Counted from the first letter of the stretch, positions 1 through 4,709 are shown. The stretch is 5,712 nt of DNA from an uncultured Oscillospiraceae bacterium (GCA_900751035.1 CAADSF010000176.1:1-5712), one strand, 5' to 3'. Numbers and translations are program-made. The notes: generated by a model from the sequence alone, not told the origin.

Positions 1-767
1 CGCTCTCGTTTGACAAGGTGCAGACCGTCGTGCTGGACGAGGCCGACCGGATGCTCGACATGGGCTTCTTCGACGACGTGACGAAGATCATCGAAAAGGT
101 CAAAAACCGCCGCAATCTCGGCCTGTTCTCCGCAACTATCTCACAGGAGGTCATGACCGTCTCGTGGATGTACCAGCGCGACGAGGTCGAGATCACCGTC
201 CCCGCCGACACGGATAACCGCCCGGACATCACCCAGTATTCCATCACCTGCCCGCCGCTCGAAAAAATCGAGATGACAAGCAGGCTCATCCGCACGCTCC
301 GGCTGGAGCGCACCATCGTCTTCTGCAACACGAAGGTCATGTGCCAGCGTCTGCGCGACGATCTGGTCCGCATGGGCCTCGACGCCGACTGTATCCACGG
401 CGATATCCCGCAGCAGAAGCGCGAGAAGACCATGCGCACGTTCAAAGACGGCAAGCTTCCCATCCTGATTGCCACGGACGTCGCCTCGCGCGGCATTGAC
501 GTCGACGATGTGGACTGCGTCATCAACTATGACGTGCCGGAGGAGAACGAGTATTACATCCACCGCATCGGCCGCACGGGCCGCGCCCGCAAGAAGGGCA
601 TCGCCGTGTCCATCCTCGGCACGTTCCCGGAGCAGGCAAAGCTGGCGGAAATCGCGAAATATTCCCACTATACGATACAGCCCGTGAAATTTGCGGAGGA
701 CGGCTCGCTCGTCGAGGAGGAGCCGCCGAAGCCCAAAAAGGCGCCGCCGCGCCGCCGCTTCCGTTGA
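1..767 (+). CDS. DEAD-box ATP-dependent RNA helicase, 5' end cut off by the window
   Basis: The frame is open from base 3 to the TGA at 765-767 and shows 254 residues, so the N-terminal part with the Q motif and the Walker A (motif I) lies outside the window. Motifs seen, numbered from the first visible residue: DEAD (motif II) at 12-15, SAT (III) at 43-45, IVFCNT (IV) at 105-110, ATDVASRGID (V) at 157-166 and HRIGRTGRA (VI) at 187-195. This is the complete end of RecA-like domain 1 plus a full helicase C domain. The last 20 residues are acidic, then Pro/Lys/Arg-rich, a basic tail common in RhlE/CshA-type helicases and likely to contact RNA. The family unwinds short RNA duplexes in ribosome assembly or mRNA decay; which role applies here cannot be told. 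The GTG at 18 is internal and is not a start. The stop codon overlaps the start of the next gene. Confidence 0.96.
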   Translation, partial: LSFDKVQTVVLDEADRMLDMGFFDDVTKIIEKVKNRRNLGLFSATISQEVMTVSWMYQRDEVEITVPADTDNRPDITQYSITCPPLEKIEMTSRLIRTLRLERTIVFCNTKVMCQRLRDDLVRMGLDADCIHGDIPQQKREKTMRTFKDGKLPILIATDVASRGIDVDDVDCVINYDVPEENEYYIHRIGRTGRARKKGIAVSILGTFPEQAKLAEIAKYSHYTIQPVKFAEDGSLVEEEPPKPKKAPPRRRFR

Positions 768-1648
768 CGGCGGCGGAGACGGGTCTGCTGCTTCTGTGCT
801 GTGCGCTGCCGGAGGCGGAGGACAGGCCGCTGACCGCAGCGCAATTTCAGGAGCTTTCCAAGCGGGCGCGTGCCCTCGGCTCCGGCGGAGAAAATCCGCT
901 GCGGGAGCTGACGGAGCGGGATCTGGCGAGGCTCGGCTATTCGCAGGCGCAGTGCGGGCGCATTATGCGGCTTTTGTCGCGCGAAACGCAGCTGGAGCGC
1001 TATCTGCGCACGGCAGAGCGGAACGGGATCGTGCCCATTACGCGTTTGTCTTCGCGCTATCCCGCGCGCCTGCGGCAGACGCTCGGCCAGCGGTGTCCGG
1101 CGGTGCTGTTCGCGAAGGGGGCAGAAGCGCCGCTTTCCATGCGCTGCATTTCCGTCGTCGGCTCGCGGGAGCTGACAGAGGGCGGACGCGCGTTCGCGGA
1201 GACTGCCGGGAGGCTGATTGCGCGTTCTGATTACGCGCTCTGCTCCGGCGGGGCGATGGGCGCGGACCGGGCGGCGCAGGAAGCCTGTTTGACGGCGGGC
1301 GGCTCCGCCGTGGTTTTCCCGGCCGGGCGGTTAATGGACTGCCCGGCGCAGGCGCACGTTTTATATCTGGCCGAGCAGGGCTATGACCTGCCGTTTTCCG
1401 CGCAGCGGGCGCTGACGCGGAACCATTTTATCCACGCCATGGGCGAAAAAACGCTCGTCGCGCAGTGCCGGGCCGGAGCGGGCGGCACGTGGGACGGGAC
1501 GACGGAGAATTTAAGGCGCGGCTGGAGCCCGGTGTTTGTAAATGCAGACGGCTCCGAGGGCGCGGTGGCTTTGATCGCGCGGGGCGCAGTCCCGGTGCGG
1601 TCGCTGCGCAGTCTGTACGATCTGCAGCCCGCGCAGCTGCAGTTTTGA
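764..1648 (+). CDS. dprA: DprA/Smf-like DNA-processing protein, atypical short form
   Basis: The 294-residue product matches the DprA (DNA_processg_A) Rossmann-like fold. It has VVGSRELTEGG at 131-141, the phosphate-binding stretch CSGGAMGADRAAQE at 160-173, GGSAVVFPAG at 179-188, and a degenerate form of the family RNR motif (TRNHFIHAMGE, 218-228). In the family this protein binds single-stranded DNA and loads RecA during transformation. It is shorter than usual (about 360 residues) because nothing follows the Rossmann domain where the winged-helix domain is often found. Residues 1-110 are poorly conserved, Leu/Arg-rich and presumably the helical N-terminal domain. The start is the TTG at 764, overlapping the helicase stop (TTGA). 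No Shine-Dalgarno is seen within 15 bases, so translational coupling is likely. The next Met is only at residue 68, too late. Family assignment is firm; an actual role in competence is not shown. Confidence 0.8.
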   Translation: MTAAETGLLLLCCALPEAEDRPLTAAQFQELSKRARALGSGGENPLRELTERDLARLGYSQAQCGRIMRLLSRETQLERYLRTAERNGIVPITRLSSRYPARLRQTLGQRCPAVLFAKGAEAPLSMRCISVVGSRELTEGGRAFAETAGRLIARSDYALCSGGAMGADRAAQEACLTAGGSAVVFPAGRLMDCPAQAHVLYLAEQGYDLPFSAQRALTRNHFIHAMGEKTLVAQCRAGAGGTWDGTTENLRRGWSPVFVNADGSEGAVALIARGAVPVRSLRSLYDLQPAQLQF

Positions 1649-1654
1649 GGTGCT

Positions 1655-2680
1655 ATGCGATATTATTACGGACAGCTTTCCCGGCCGCTTCAGGGCGTGT
1701 ATGACGCGCTTCTGGGCGGCCTTCGCACGCTTGCGCCCGGCATCCGCATTCCGATGCTGGACGAAAAGCAGCTTGCGGACGTGTATCTGCGGCTGAAGCT
1801 CGACGAGCCGCTGCTCTTTTACGTCACCGGCTACCGCTGCCGGTGGATGGCCGGAGCGGCGCATATGGAGCTTCTGCCGGAGTATCTGTTCGACAAGGCG
1901 AAGATCCGCACGCACCAGCAGGCCGTGACTGCCCGGCTATCCAGGCTGACGAGGCCGCTTGAAGGAAAAACAGAGGCGGAAAAGGAGCTTGCCGTACACG
2001 ATTTCATTCTGGAAAACGTGTACTACGACAAGCTCAAAAAGCCGTATTCTCATGAGATTCTCGGCCCCATGACGCAGGGCGTCGGCGTGTGCGAGGGCAT
2101 TGCGAAGACCGTCAAGGCGCTGTGCGACCAGCTCGGCCTGTGGTGCATCATCGCGCTCAGCGAGGCAGACCCCGCGCACGGGATCAAATATCGCCACACA
2201 TGGAATGTCGTGCGCGTCGGCGGGCAGTATTACCACCTCGACGCGACGTTTGACAACTCGCTCCAGCGGGGCGAAAAGCGGTACGACTATTATAACCTCG
2301 ACGACGGCAGGCTCTTCCGCGACCACACCCCGCTCGTCCTGCCCGTCCCCGCCTGCACGGACGGAAAGGGCTTTTATTATCGGAGCGTCTCGTTCACGAA
2401 GCCGGAGGAGCTGGAAAAGCGCCTCGCACAGGCGCTGCGGAAAAACCAGCCCGCCTTCGTGTTCCACTGGCGCGGCGGAGGACTGAACCGGGATACCCTG
2501 CAGCAGCTGCTGACGCTTGCCGGACGGCTTGCCGCCGGGCGCGGAAGGTGCGTGTCCTGCTCGGTCAATTTCCCGCAGGCCGTCATCCAGCTCGAATTCT
2601 CCGAAGCTCCGCAGACAGGCATCACCGTCCAGCAGGCAAACGAGGCGGAAGAAGCAGTTGAAACAAAATGCAGCTGGTAG
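1655..2680 (+). CDS. transglutaminase-like (papain-fold) protein
   Basis: The 341-residue product has a transglutaminase-like core with the Cys-His-Asp triad in the expected order: Cys146 in GVGVCEGIAKT, His181 in HTWNVV and Asp196 in HLDATFD. An N-terminal region (1-105) precedes the core. A further region (about 240-318) with alternating helix and strand-like stretches (FVFHW, VIQLEF) follows and is not recognised. There is no signal peptide or membrane segment, so it should act in the cytoplasm, unlike many bacterial transglutaminase-fold enzymes. The reaction is unknown: members include peptidases, amidases and cross-linking enzymes. The ATG is 6 bases after the dprA stop, with the Shine-Dalgarno GAGGTG (1647-1652) overlapping that stop, so the two genes are one unit. 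The TAG stop lies inside a repeat that begins at 2677, so the last residues may differ from relatives. Confidence 0.88.
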   Translation: MRYYYGQLSRPLQGVYDALLGGLRTLAPGIRIPMLDEKQLADVYLRLKLDEPLLFYVTGYRCRWMAGAAHMELLPEYLFDKAKIRTHQQAVTARLSRLTRPLEGKTEAEKELAVHDFILENVYYDKLKKPYSHEILGPMTQGVGVCEGIAKTVKALCDQLGLWCIIALSEADPAHGIKYRHTWNVVRVGGQYYHLDATFDNSLQRGEKRYDYYNLDDGRLFRDHTPLVLPVPACTDGKGFYYRSVSFTKPEELEKRLAQALRKNQPAFVFHWRGGGLNRDTLQQLLTLAGRLAAGRGRCVSCSVNFPQAVIQLEFSEAPQTGITVQQANEAEEAVETKCSW

Positions 2681-2752
2681 GGACGGGCTCCGCTCCGCCC
2701 GGCAGGATGCAGTGAACGTCTTCGGAAATCCTCGGCGAATCCGTAAGCACAT
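2677..2752 (+). repeat. palindromic intergenic repeat, copy A
   Basis: It begins with GTAGGGACGGGC and a short GGGC/GCCC hairpin (to 2700). Next comes GCAGGATGCAGTG (2702-2714) and then a 20-base block starting CGGAAATCC (2723-2742). The same three blocks occur in the same order and at almost the same spacing in copy B, 87-88 bases further on (11/13 and 18/20 matches in the two inner blocks). The first bases overlap the transglutaminase stop codon. The unit looks like a short interspersed repeat of the REP/MITE kind; its genome-wide copy number cannot be seen from here. Confidence 0.75.
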
Positions 2753-2764
2753 TCCTGTTTCGAC

Positions 2765-2867
2765 GTAGGGGCGGACGACTCTGTCCGCCCGCAGAACGCA
2801 GTGTTTTTACGGAAATCTACGGCGAATCCACAACATTTTCAGGGCCGACAGGGTCGTCGGCCCCTAC
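2765..2867 (+). repeat. palindromic intergenic repeat, copy B, with inverted ends (MITE- or BIME-like)
   Basis: This 103-base unit has inverted ends: GTAGGGGCGGACGAC (2765-2779) and GTCGTCGGCCCCTAC (2853-2867) match in 14 of 15 positions when one is reversed. Each end is itself a hairpin with a perfect 8-bp stem: 2769-2776 with 2783-2790 (6-base loop), and 2842-2849 with 2856-2863 (6-base loop). The middle holds the GCAGAACGCAGTG and CGGAAATCT blocks shared with copy A. It contains no coding capacity, so if mobile it would depend on a transposase elsewhere. Confidence 0.8.
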
Positions 2868-2881
2868 AACCAAGCGGGTAA

Positions 2882-2946
2882 GTGCATACGGATTCACCGC
2901 AAGTCCTCGTAAAAGCCGGTGCATACCACCGGGCAGAGCAGCGCTC
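2882..2946 (-). repeat. inverted, diverged copy C of the same repeat
   Basis: Read on the minus strand, this segment resembles the inside of copy A. A GCTCTGCCCGG stretch is followed by a TATGCA block, and then GAATCCGTATGCAC matches GAATCCGTAAGCAC of copy A at 2736-2749. About 17 of 21 bases match in that last block. It is the most worn of the three copies and its outer end is hard to place. Confidence 0.6.
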
Positions 2947-3010
2947 CTCCCTTCCCCTTTATTAAGCAGCGCCGTTGGTGCGTTGTTAATTATGGTGTGC
3001 TCTGAAATCT

Positions 3011-3083
3011 GCGACAAATCCCCTCCGTCATTTTCTTCGAAAATGCCACCTCCCCTTATCGTGCGGGGCACGACAAGGGCAGG
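3011..3083. repeat. second intergenic hairpin element
   Basis: Two stem-loops stand side by side. The first is CATTTTC-TTC-GAAAATG (3029-3045), a perfect 7-bp stem. The second pairs 3049-3064 with 3068-3083 around a GGG loop, a 16-bp stem with mismatches at only two positions. The CCTCCGTCA...TGCCACCTCCCC style of sequence resembles interspersed repeats I associate with gut Oscillospiraceae genomes. That resemblance is from memory and not proven here. No gene lies within it. Confidence 0.6.
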
Positions 3084-3117
3084 CTTTGGCTCCTGCTTCC
3101 TGCTGCATGAACAGGCA

Positions 3118-3152
3118 GAAAACGCCCCCAGCACGGTGCTGAGGGCGTTTTC
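3118..3152. terminator. bidirectional intrinsic terminator
   Basis: A long stem pairs GAAAACGCCC (3118-3127) with GGGCGTTTTC (3143-3152), and continues after one C/A mismatch as CAGCAC with GTGCTG. The A run on one side and T run on the other suit termination in both directions. It lies 22 bases past the stop of the leftward repressor gene and downstream of the rightward transglutaminase unit, so it should end both. Confidence 0.88.
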
Positions 3153-3174
3153 TATGGGCTGCAGATGCTTTTTA

Positions 3175-3570
3175 TTATTTCACAAACTTGTCGATCGCCT
3201 GACACAGGGCGTCGAGGGCCTGCTCGTCGTCGTGCTCGACAGCGTCGACGATGCAGTGCTGGATGTGGTCCTGCAGGATTACCTTGCCAATGTTGGTGAT
3301 TGCTGCGCGTACGGCGGCGATCTGGATGAGGACTTCGCTGCAGTCCCGGCCGTCGGCGACCATTTTCCGCACGGATTCCAGATGGCCGATGGCGCGGGAA
3401 AGGCGGTTCAGGACGGCCTGCGTGTTTTCATGCACATGGCCGTGGCCGTTTGCGGCGTCGTGGGTGTGGGTATGATTGTGCGTCTCGTCGTGGGTGTCCG
3501 TTTCGTGATGCAGGTGGGGAATGTTGTGCGCATGCAGGTACGCATGGTCGTGAGAATGCTTGTGTTCCAT
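3175..3570 (-). CDS. CsoR/RcnR-family metal-sensing repressor with His-rich N-terminal tail
   Basis: The 131-residue product has two parts. Residues 1-47 hold 17 histidines, mostly as alternating HxH, a metal-binding tail not found in standard 90-residue family members. Residues 50-131 are a full CsoR/RcnR (DUF156) four-helix domain: LNRLSRAIGHLESVRKMV (54-71), RDCSEVLIQIAAVRAA (75-90), then DHIQHCIVDAV (101-111). The metal ligands are Cys77, His102 and Cys106, spaced 25 and 4 as in CsoR. His45 lies 32 residues before Cys77, the place of the fourth ligand in the nickel sensors InrS and RcnR. Apo-protein in this family binds operator DNA and is released by metal. The divergent His-rich/CooT operon is the obvious target. 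AAGGAG (3580-3585) sits 10 bases before the ATG. Family is secure. Copper or zinc remain possible ligands; nickel is inferred from the neighbours. Confidence 0.93.
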   Translation of the reverse strand: MEHKHSHDHAYLHAHNIPHLHHETDTHDETHNHTHTHDAANGHGHVHENTQAVLNRLSRAIGHLESVRKMVADGRDCSEVLIQIAAVRAAITNIGKVILQDHIQHCIVDAVEHDDEQALDALCQAIDKFVK

Positions 3571-3572
3571 GG

Positions 3573-3584
3573 AGGAGCGCTCCT
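3573..3584. promoter_or_regulatory. 12-base perfect palindrome over the repressor gene's ribosome binding site
   Basis: AGGAGC-GCTCCT is a perfect palindrome immediately upstream of the repressor ATG. On the minus strand its first half forms most of the Shine-Dalgarno AAGGAG. It could be an operator half-site or an RNA self-pairing that lowers translation; with no loop bases in a perfect 12-mer, a stable RNA hairpin would lose some pairs. Function not shown. Confidence 0.4.
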
Positions 3585-3608
3585 TATATCATAAAGTACC
3601 TGTAATGT

Positions 3609-3637
3609 ATCATATTTCACATGGAAATTCCACTTAA
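3609..3637 (-). promoter_or_regulatory. candidate promoter of the repressor gene
   Basis: On the minus strand TTAAGT (3632-3637, 3 of 6 to the -35 consensus) is followed after 17 bases by TATGAT (3609-3614, 5 of 6 to the -10 consensus). Transcription would start near 3602 and give a leader of about 30 bases. The weak -35 makes this tentative. Confidence 0.5.
3622..3632. promoter_or_regulatory. palindrome TGGAA-A-TTCCA inside the repressor promoter (candidate operator)
   Basis: A perfect 5-bp inverted repeat around one base lies in the spacer of the candidate leftward promoter and touches its -35 element. A repressor bound here would block its own gene, as is usual in this family. It lacks the G/C-tract look of known CsoR and RcnR operators, so the assignment is weak. 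Confidence 0.4.
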
Positions 3638-3650
3638 AATCGGGAAATGG

Positions 3651-3666
3651 CCAAAAAAGTTTTTGG
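3651..3666. promoter_or_regulatory. palindrome CCAAAAA-AG-TTTTTGG upstream of the His-rich operon (candidate operator)
   Basis: The arms are 7 bp each around a 2-base centre. It ends 28 bases before the -35 of the rightward promoter and also lies just upstream of the leftward promoter's -35, a position from which one bound protein could affect both. No run of T or coding gene explains it as a terminator. Confidence 0.45.
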
Positions 3667-3694
3667 AAAAACAGACAGACGTGCGCCCGACAGC

Positions 3695-3723
3695 TTTACA
3701 AAATCAAACGGAAAAGCTATAAT
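3695..3723 (+). promoter_or_regulatory. sigma-A-type promoter of the His-rich/cooT operon
   Basis: TTTACA (3695-3700; 5 of 6) and a perfect TATAAT (3718-3723) are separated by exactly 17 bases, the best promoter in the window. The expected start is near 3730. The leader is only about 27 bases and carries GGAGGAA (3744-3750), 6 bases before the ATG at 3757. Confidence 0.88.
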
Positions 3724-3756
3724 ACACACAAGAAAAAAAGTCTGGAGGAAGCATCC

Positions 3757-4140
3757 ATGCACCTTGACCACGACCACGACGAAACCGTCCACAGCCATAC
3801 GCATACCCATGCGGACGGCACGACCCACACCCATACGCATACCCACGCGCACGACCACGAAAACGAGCATACGCATTCCCACGAGGACTGCGCACACACC
3901 CACTGTGACGCCTGCGGCGGCTGCGAGCACAGCCCGAAGGAGGAGCTGATGGCGCTCATGAAATATATGGTCGGCCACAACGCCTCCCATGCCAACGAGC
4001 TTGCGAATCTCGCAAAGCAGCTGCAGGAGATGGGCGAGACGGCGGCCTATGACCAGATCATGCTGGCCGTGAGCGATTTTGAAAAGGGCAACCTGCGCCT
4101 GTCCACTGTGCTGGCGTCCATGCAGGCCCCGAACGCATAA
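3757..4140 (+). CDS. His/Cys-rich small protein, putative metal-binding or storage protein
   Basis: The 127-residue product is not a family I can name. Residues 1-58 hold 19 histidines, largely in HTHTHTH runs, followed by four cysteines at 45, 50, 53 and 56 (CDACGGC). This part is almost surely a metal-binding tail. Residues 60-127 look like two or three amphipathic helices, with H74 and H78 in HNASHANEL and no membrane segment or signal peptide, so it should be cytoplasmic. It is the first gene of the operon driven by the strong promoter at 3695-3723, divergent from the metal-sensing repressor and 12 bases before cooT. The simplest reading is a nickel buffer or chaperone feeding the metal to CooT or CO dehydrogenase. 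Zinc or cobalt handling is an alternative. Real gene: strong Shine-Dalgarno, good promoter. Exact function unknown. Confidence 0.88.
   Translation: MHLDHDHDETVHSHTHTHADGTTHTHTHTHAHDHENEHTHSHEDCAHTHCDACGGCEHSPKEELMALMKYMVGHNASHANELANLAKQLQEMGETAAYDQIMLAVSDFEKGNLRLSTVLASMQAPNA
3795..3845 (+). repeat. 15-base direct repeat inside the His-rich coding region
   Basis: CCATACGCATACCCA occurs at 3795-3809 and again at 3831-3845, a 36-base (12-codon) step that keeps the frame. Both copies encode alternating His-Thr. This suggests the tail grew by in-frame duplication, and its length may vary between strains. Confidence 0.75.
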
Positions 4141-4152
4141 GGAGCAAACAGT

Positions 4153-4341
4153 ATGTGCCTTTCCAATGTCTACGAAAACAGCGTCGAGCAGAAAAACCTC
4201 ATCCTGTCCAACGTGCAGCGCATCGACTGCAAGGACGGCTTCGTCGTCCTCTACGACCTGTTTGAGCGCGAGACCCGCGTCGAGGGCCGACTTGCGACCA
4301 TCGATCTGGTCGGCAACACCGCCGTGATCGTCAGGGACTGA
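4153..4341 (+). CDS. cooT: CooT-family nickel-binding protein
   Basis: The 62-residue product has the size and layout of the CooT family: it opens MCLSNVY with the conserved Cys2, then a small beta-rich body with VQRIDCKDGFVVLYDLF and ends LATIDLVGNTAVIVRD. In Rhodospirillum rubrum CooT is a small homodimer that binds Ni(II) through Cys2 and helps mature CO dehydrogenase. A second cysteine (Cys26) is present here. GGAG (4141-4144), directly after the stop of the His-rich gene, is 8 bases before the ATG, and the next gene begins one base after this stop, so the three genes are one operon. The recognition rests on the N-terminal MC, the length and the overall pattern; the nearby metF fits a Wood-Ljungdahl setting. 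Confidence 0.87.
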   Translation: MCLSNVYENSVEQKNLILSNVQRIDCKDGFVVLYDLFERETRVEGRLATIDLVGNTAVIVRD

Positions 4342-4342
4342 T

Positions 4343-4570
4343 ATGGCGGACTACGAAGTCGTGCGCGAGGTGCAGAACCTCTGCGGCAACAACCAGATGC
4401 GCGACGTGTTCTTTGAGGAGATCGAGACGGACGACCCGGTTTTATGGGTGCGCGGCTTTCTCAAGGGGAAAGCCGTGGAGCTGACCGTCGACGAAAAAGA
4501 AAACGGCGATCTGACCGTCTATGCCGTCTCCGGCGGCGTCAGCCAGAAATTTCTCATGACGAAGCTGTGA
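4343..4570 (+). CDS. small acidic protein of unknown function, coupled to cooT
   Basis: I do not recognise this 75-residue protein. It has a helical-looking start (MADYEVVREVQNLCGNNQ, with the only cysteine at 14), a middle with FFEEIETDDPVLWVRGFLKG (23-42), and a beta-like end (AVELTVDEKENGDLTVYAVSGG). It is acidic, soluble, and has no signal or membrane segment. The ATG is one base after the cooT stop, with a weak AGGGA (4333-4337) inside the cooT coding end, so it is probably translated by coupling. That tight link suggests a role with CooT, such as partner or metal-transfer factor, but this is only inference. The frame is a normal-looking gene with codon use like its neighbours. Confidence 0.8.
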   Translation: MADYEVVREVQNLCGNNQMRDVFFEEIETDDPVLWVRGFLKGKAVELTVDEKENGDLTVYAVSGGVSQKFLMTKL

Positions 4571-4599
4571 ATTTCCGATTCCAGCCATGCCAAGAATGC

Positions 4600-4618
4600 A
4601 AAAAGAAATGCTTTTTTT
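4600..4618 (+). terminator. possible weak terminator after the cooT operon
   Basis: AAAAAG (4600-4605) can pair with CTTTTT (4611-4616) and a run of seven T follows the C. The stem is nearly all A-U, so it would be weak, and read-through into metF is likely. Confidence 0.25.
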
Positions 4619-4641
4619 CATATATTTGCGCGCCGCAGGTC

Positions 4642-4670
4642 TTGTAATTGCCGCCCAAGTGTGATACGAT
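4642..4670 (+). promoter_or_regulatory. candidate promoter of metF
   Basis: TTGTAA (4642-4647; 4 of 6) and TACGAT (4665-4670; 4 of 6) are spaced by 17 bases. The start would be near 4677. A short inverted repeat CGATA...TATCG (4667-4682) covers the -10 and the start site and could be a regulator site. The hexamers are only moderate. Confidence 0.5.
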
Positions 4671-4686
4671 AATTTTGTATCGAATC

Positions 4687-4709
4687 CATACCGGCTCTGC
4701 GCCGGTATG
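4687..4709 (+). promoter_or_regulatory. perfect 9-bp hairpin in the metF leader
   Basis: CATACCGGC (4687-4695) pairs perfectly with GCCGGTATG (4701-4709) around a 5-base loop. It is in the predicted 72-base leader, 39 bases before the metF ATG, and leaves the Shine-Dalgarno free. There is no T run right after it, so it is not a clear terminator. It may stabilise the 5' end or belong to a control element. I see no known riboswitch pattern. Confidence 0.6.

Larger units (their letters stand above)
2681..3174. other. 494-base non-coding stretch filled with repeats
   Basis: No credible gene is seen here on either strand: the open frames lack Shine-Dalgarno sites, have no recognisable motifs and run across hairpins. 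The stretch holds three copies of one palindromic repeat (2677-2946), a less structured part (about 2947-3010) with nothing recognisable, a second hairpin element (3011-3083) and a terminator (3118-3152). It separates convergent genes: the transglutaminase on the left and the repressor on the right. Confidence 0.8.

Noticed and set aside
18..20. GTG as the start of the helicase gene
   Set aside because: The frame is open to the window edge and the residues before it (LSFDK) continue the conserved stretch before DEAD. The gene is simply cut by the window.
2677..3083. A CRISPR array
   Set aside because: There are only three diverged, palindromic copies in both orientations, with no constant repeat length or unique spacers.
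3175..3570. Calling the repressor a plain copper sensor CsoR
   Set aside because: The Cys-His-Cys set is compatible with it, but no copper ATPase or copper chaperone is nearby, while a nickel-binding CooT is. Left open, not named csoR.
2983..3594. A 203-codon open frame on the + strand
   Set aside because: It lies across the repressor gene on the opposite strand, the hairpin element and the terminator. The hydrophobic Val/Met-rich end is just the reverse reading of His codons. No Shine-Dalgarno.
3634..3990. Open frames on the minus strand opposite the His-rich gene, rich in Val, Gly and Met or Trp and Cys
   Set aside because: They are by-products of the alternating His codons on the + strand. 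The + frame has a strong promoter and Shine-Dalgarno.
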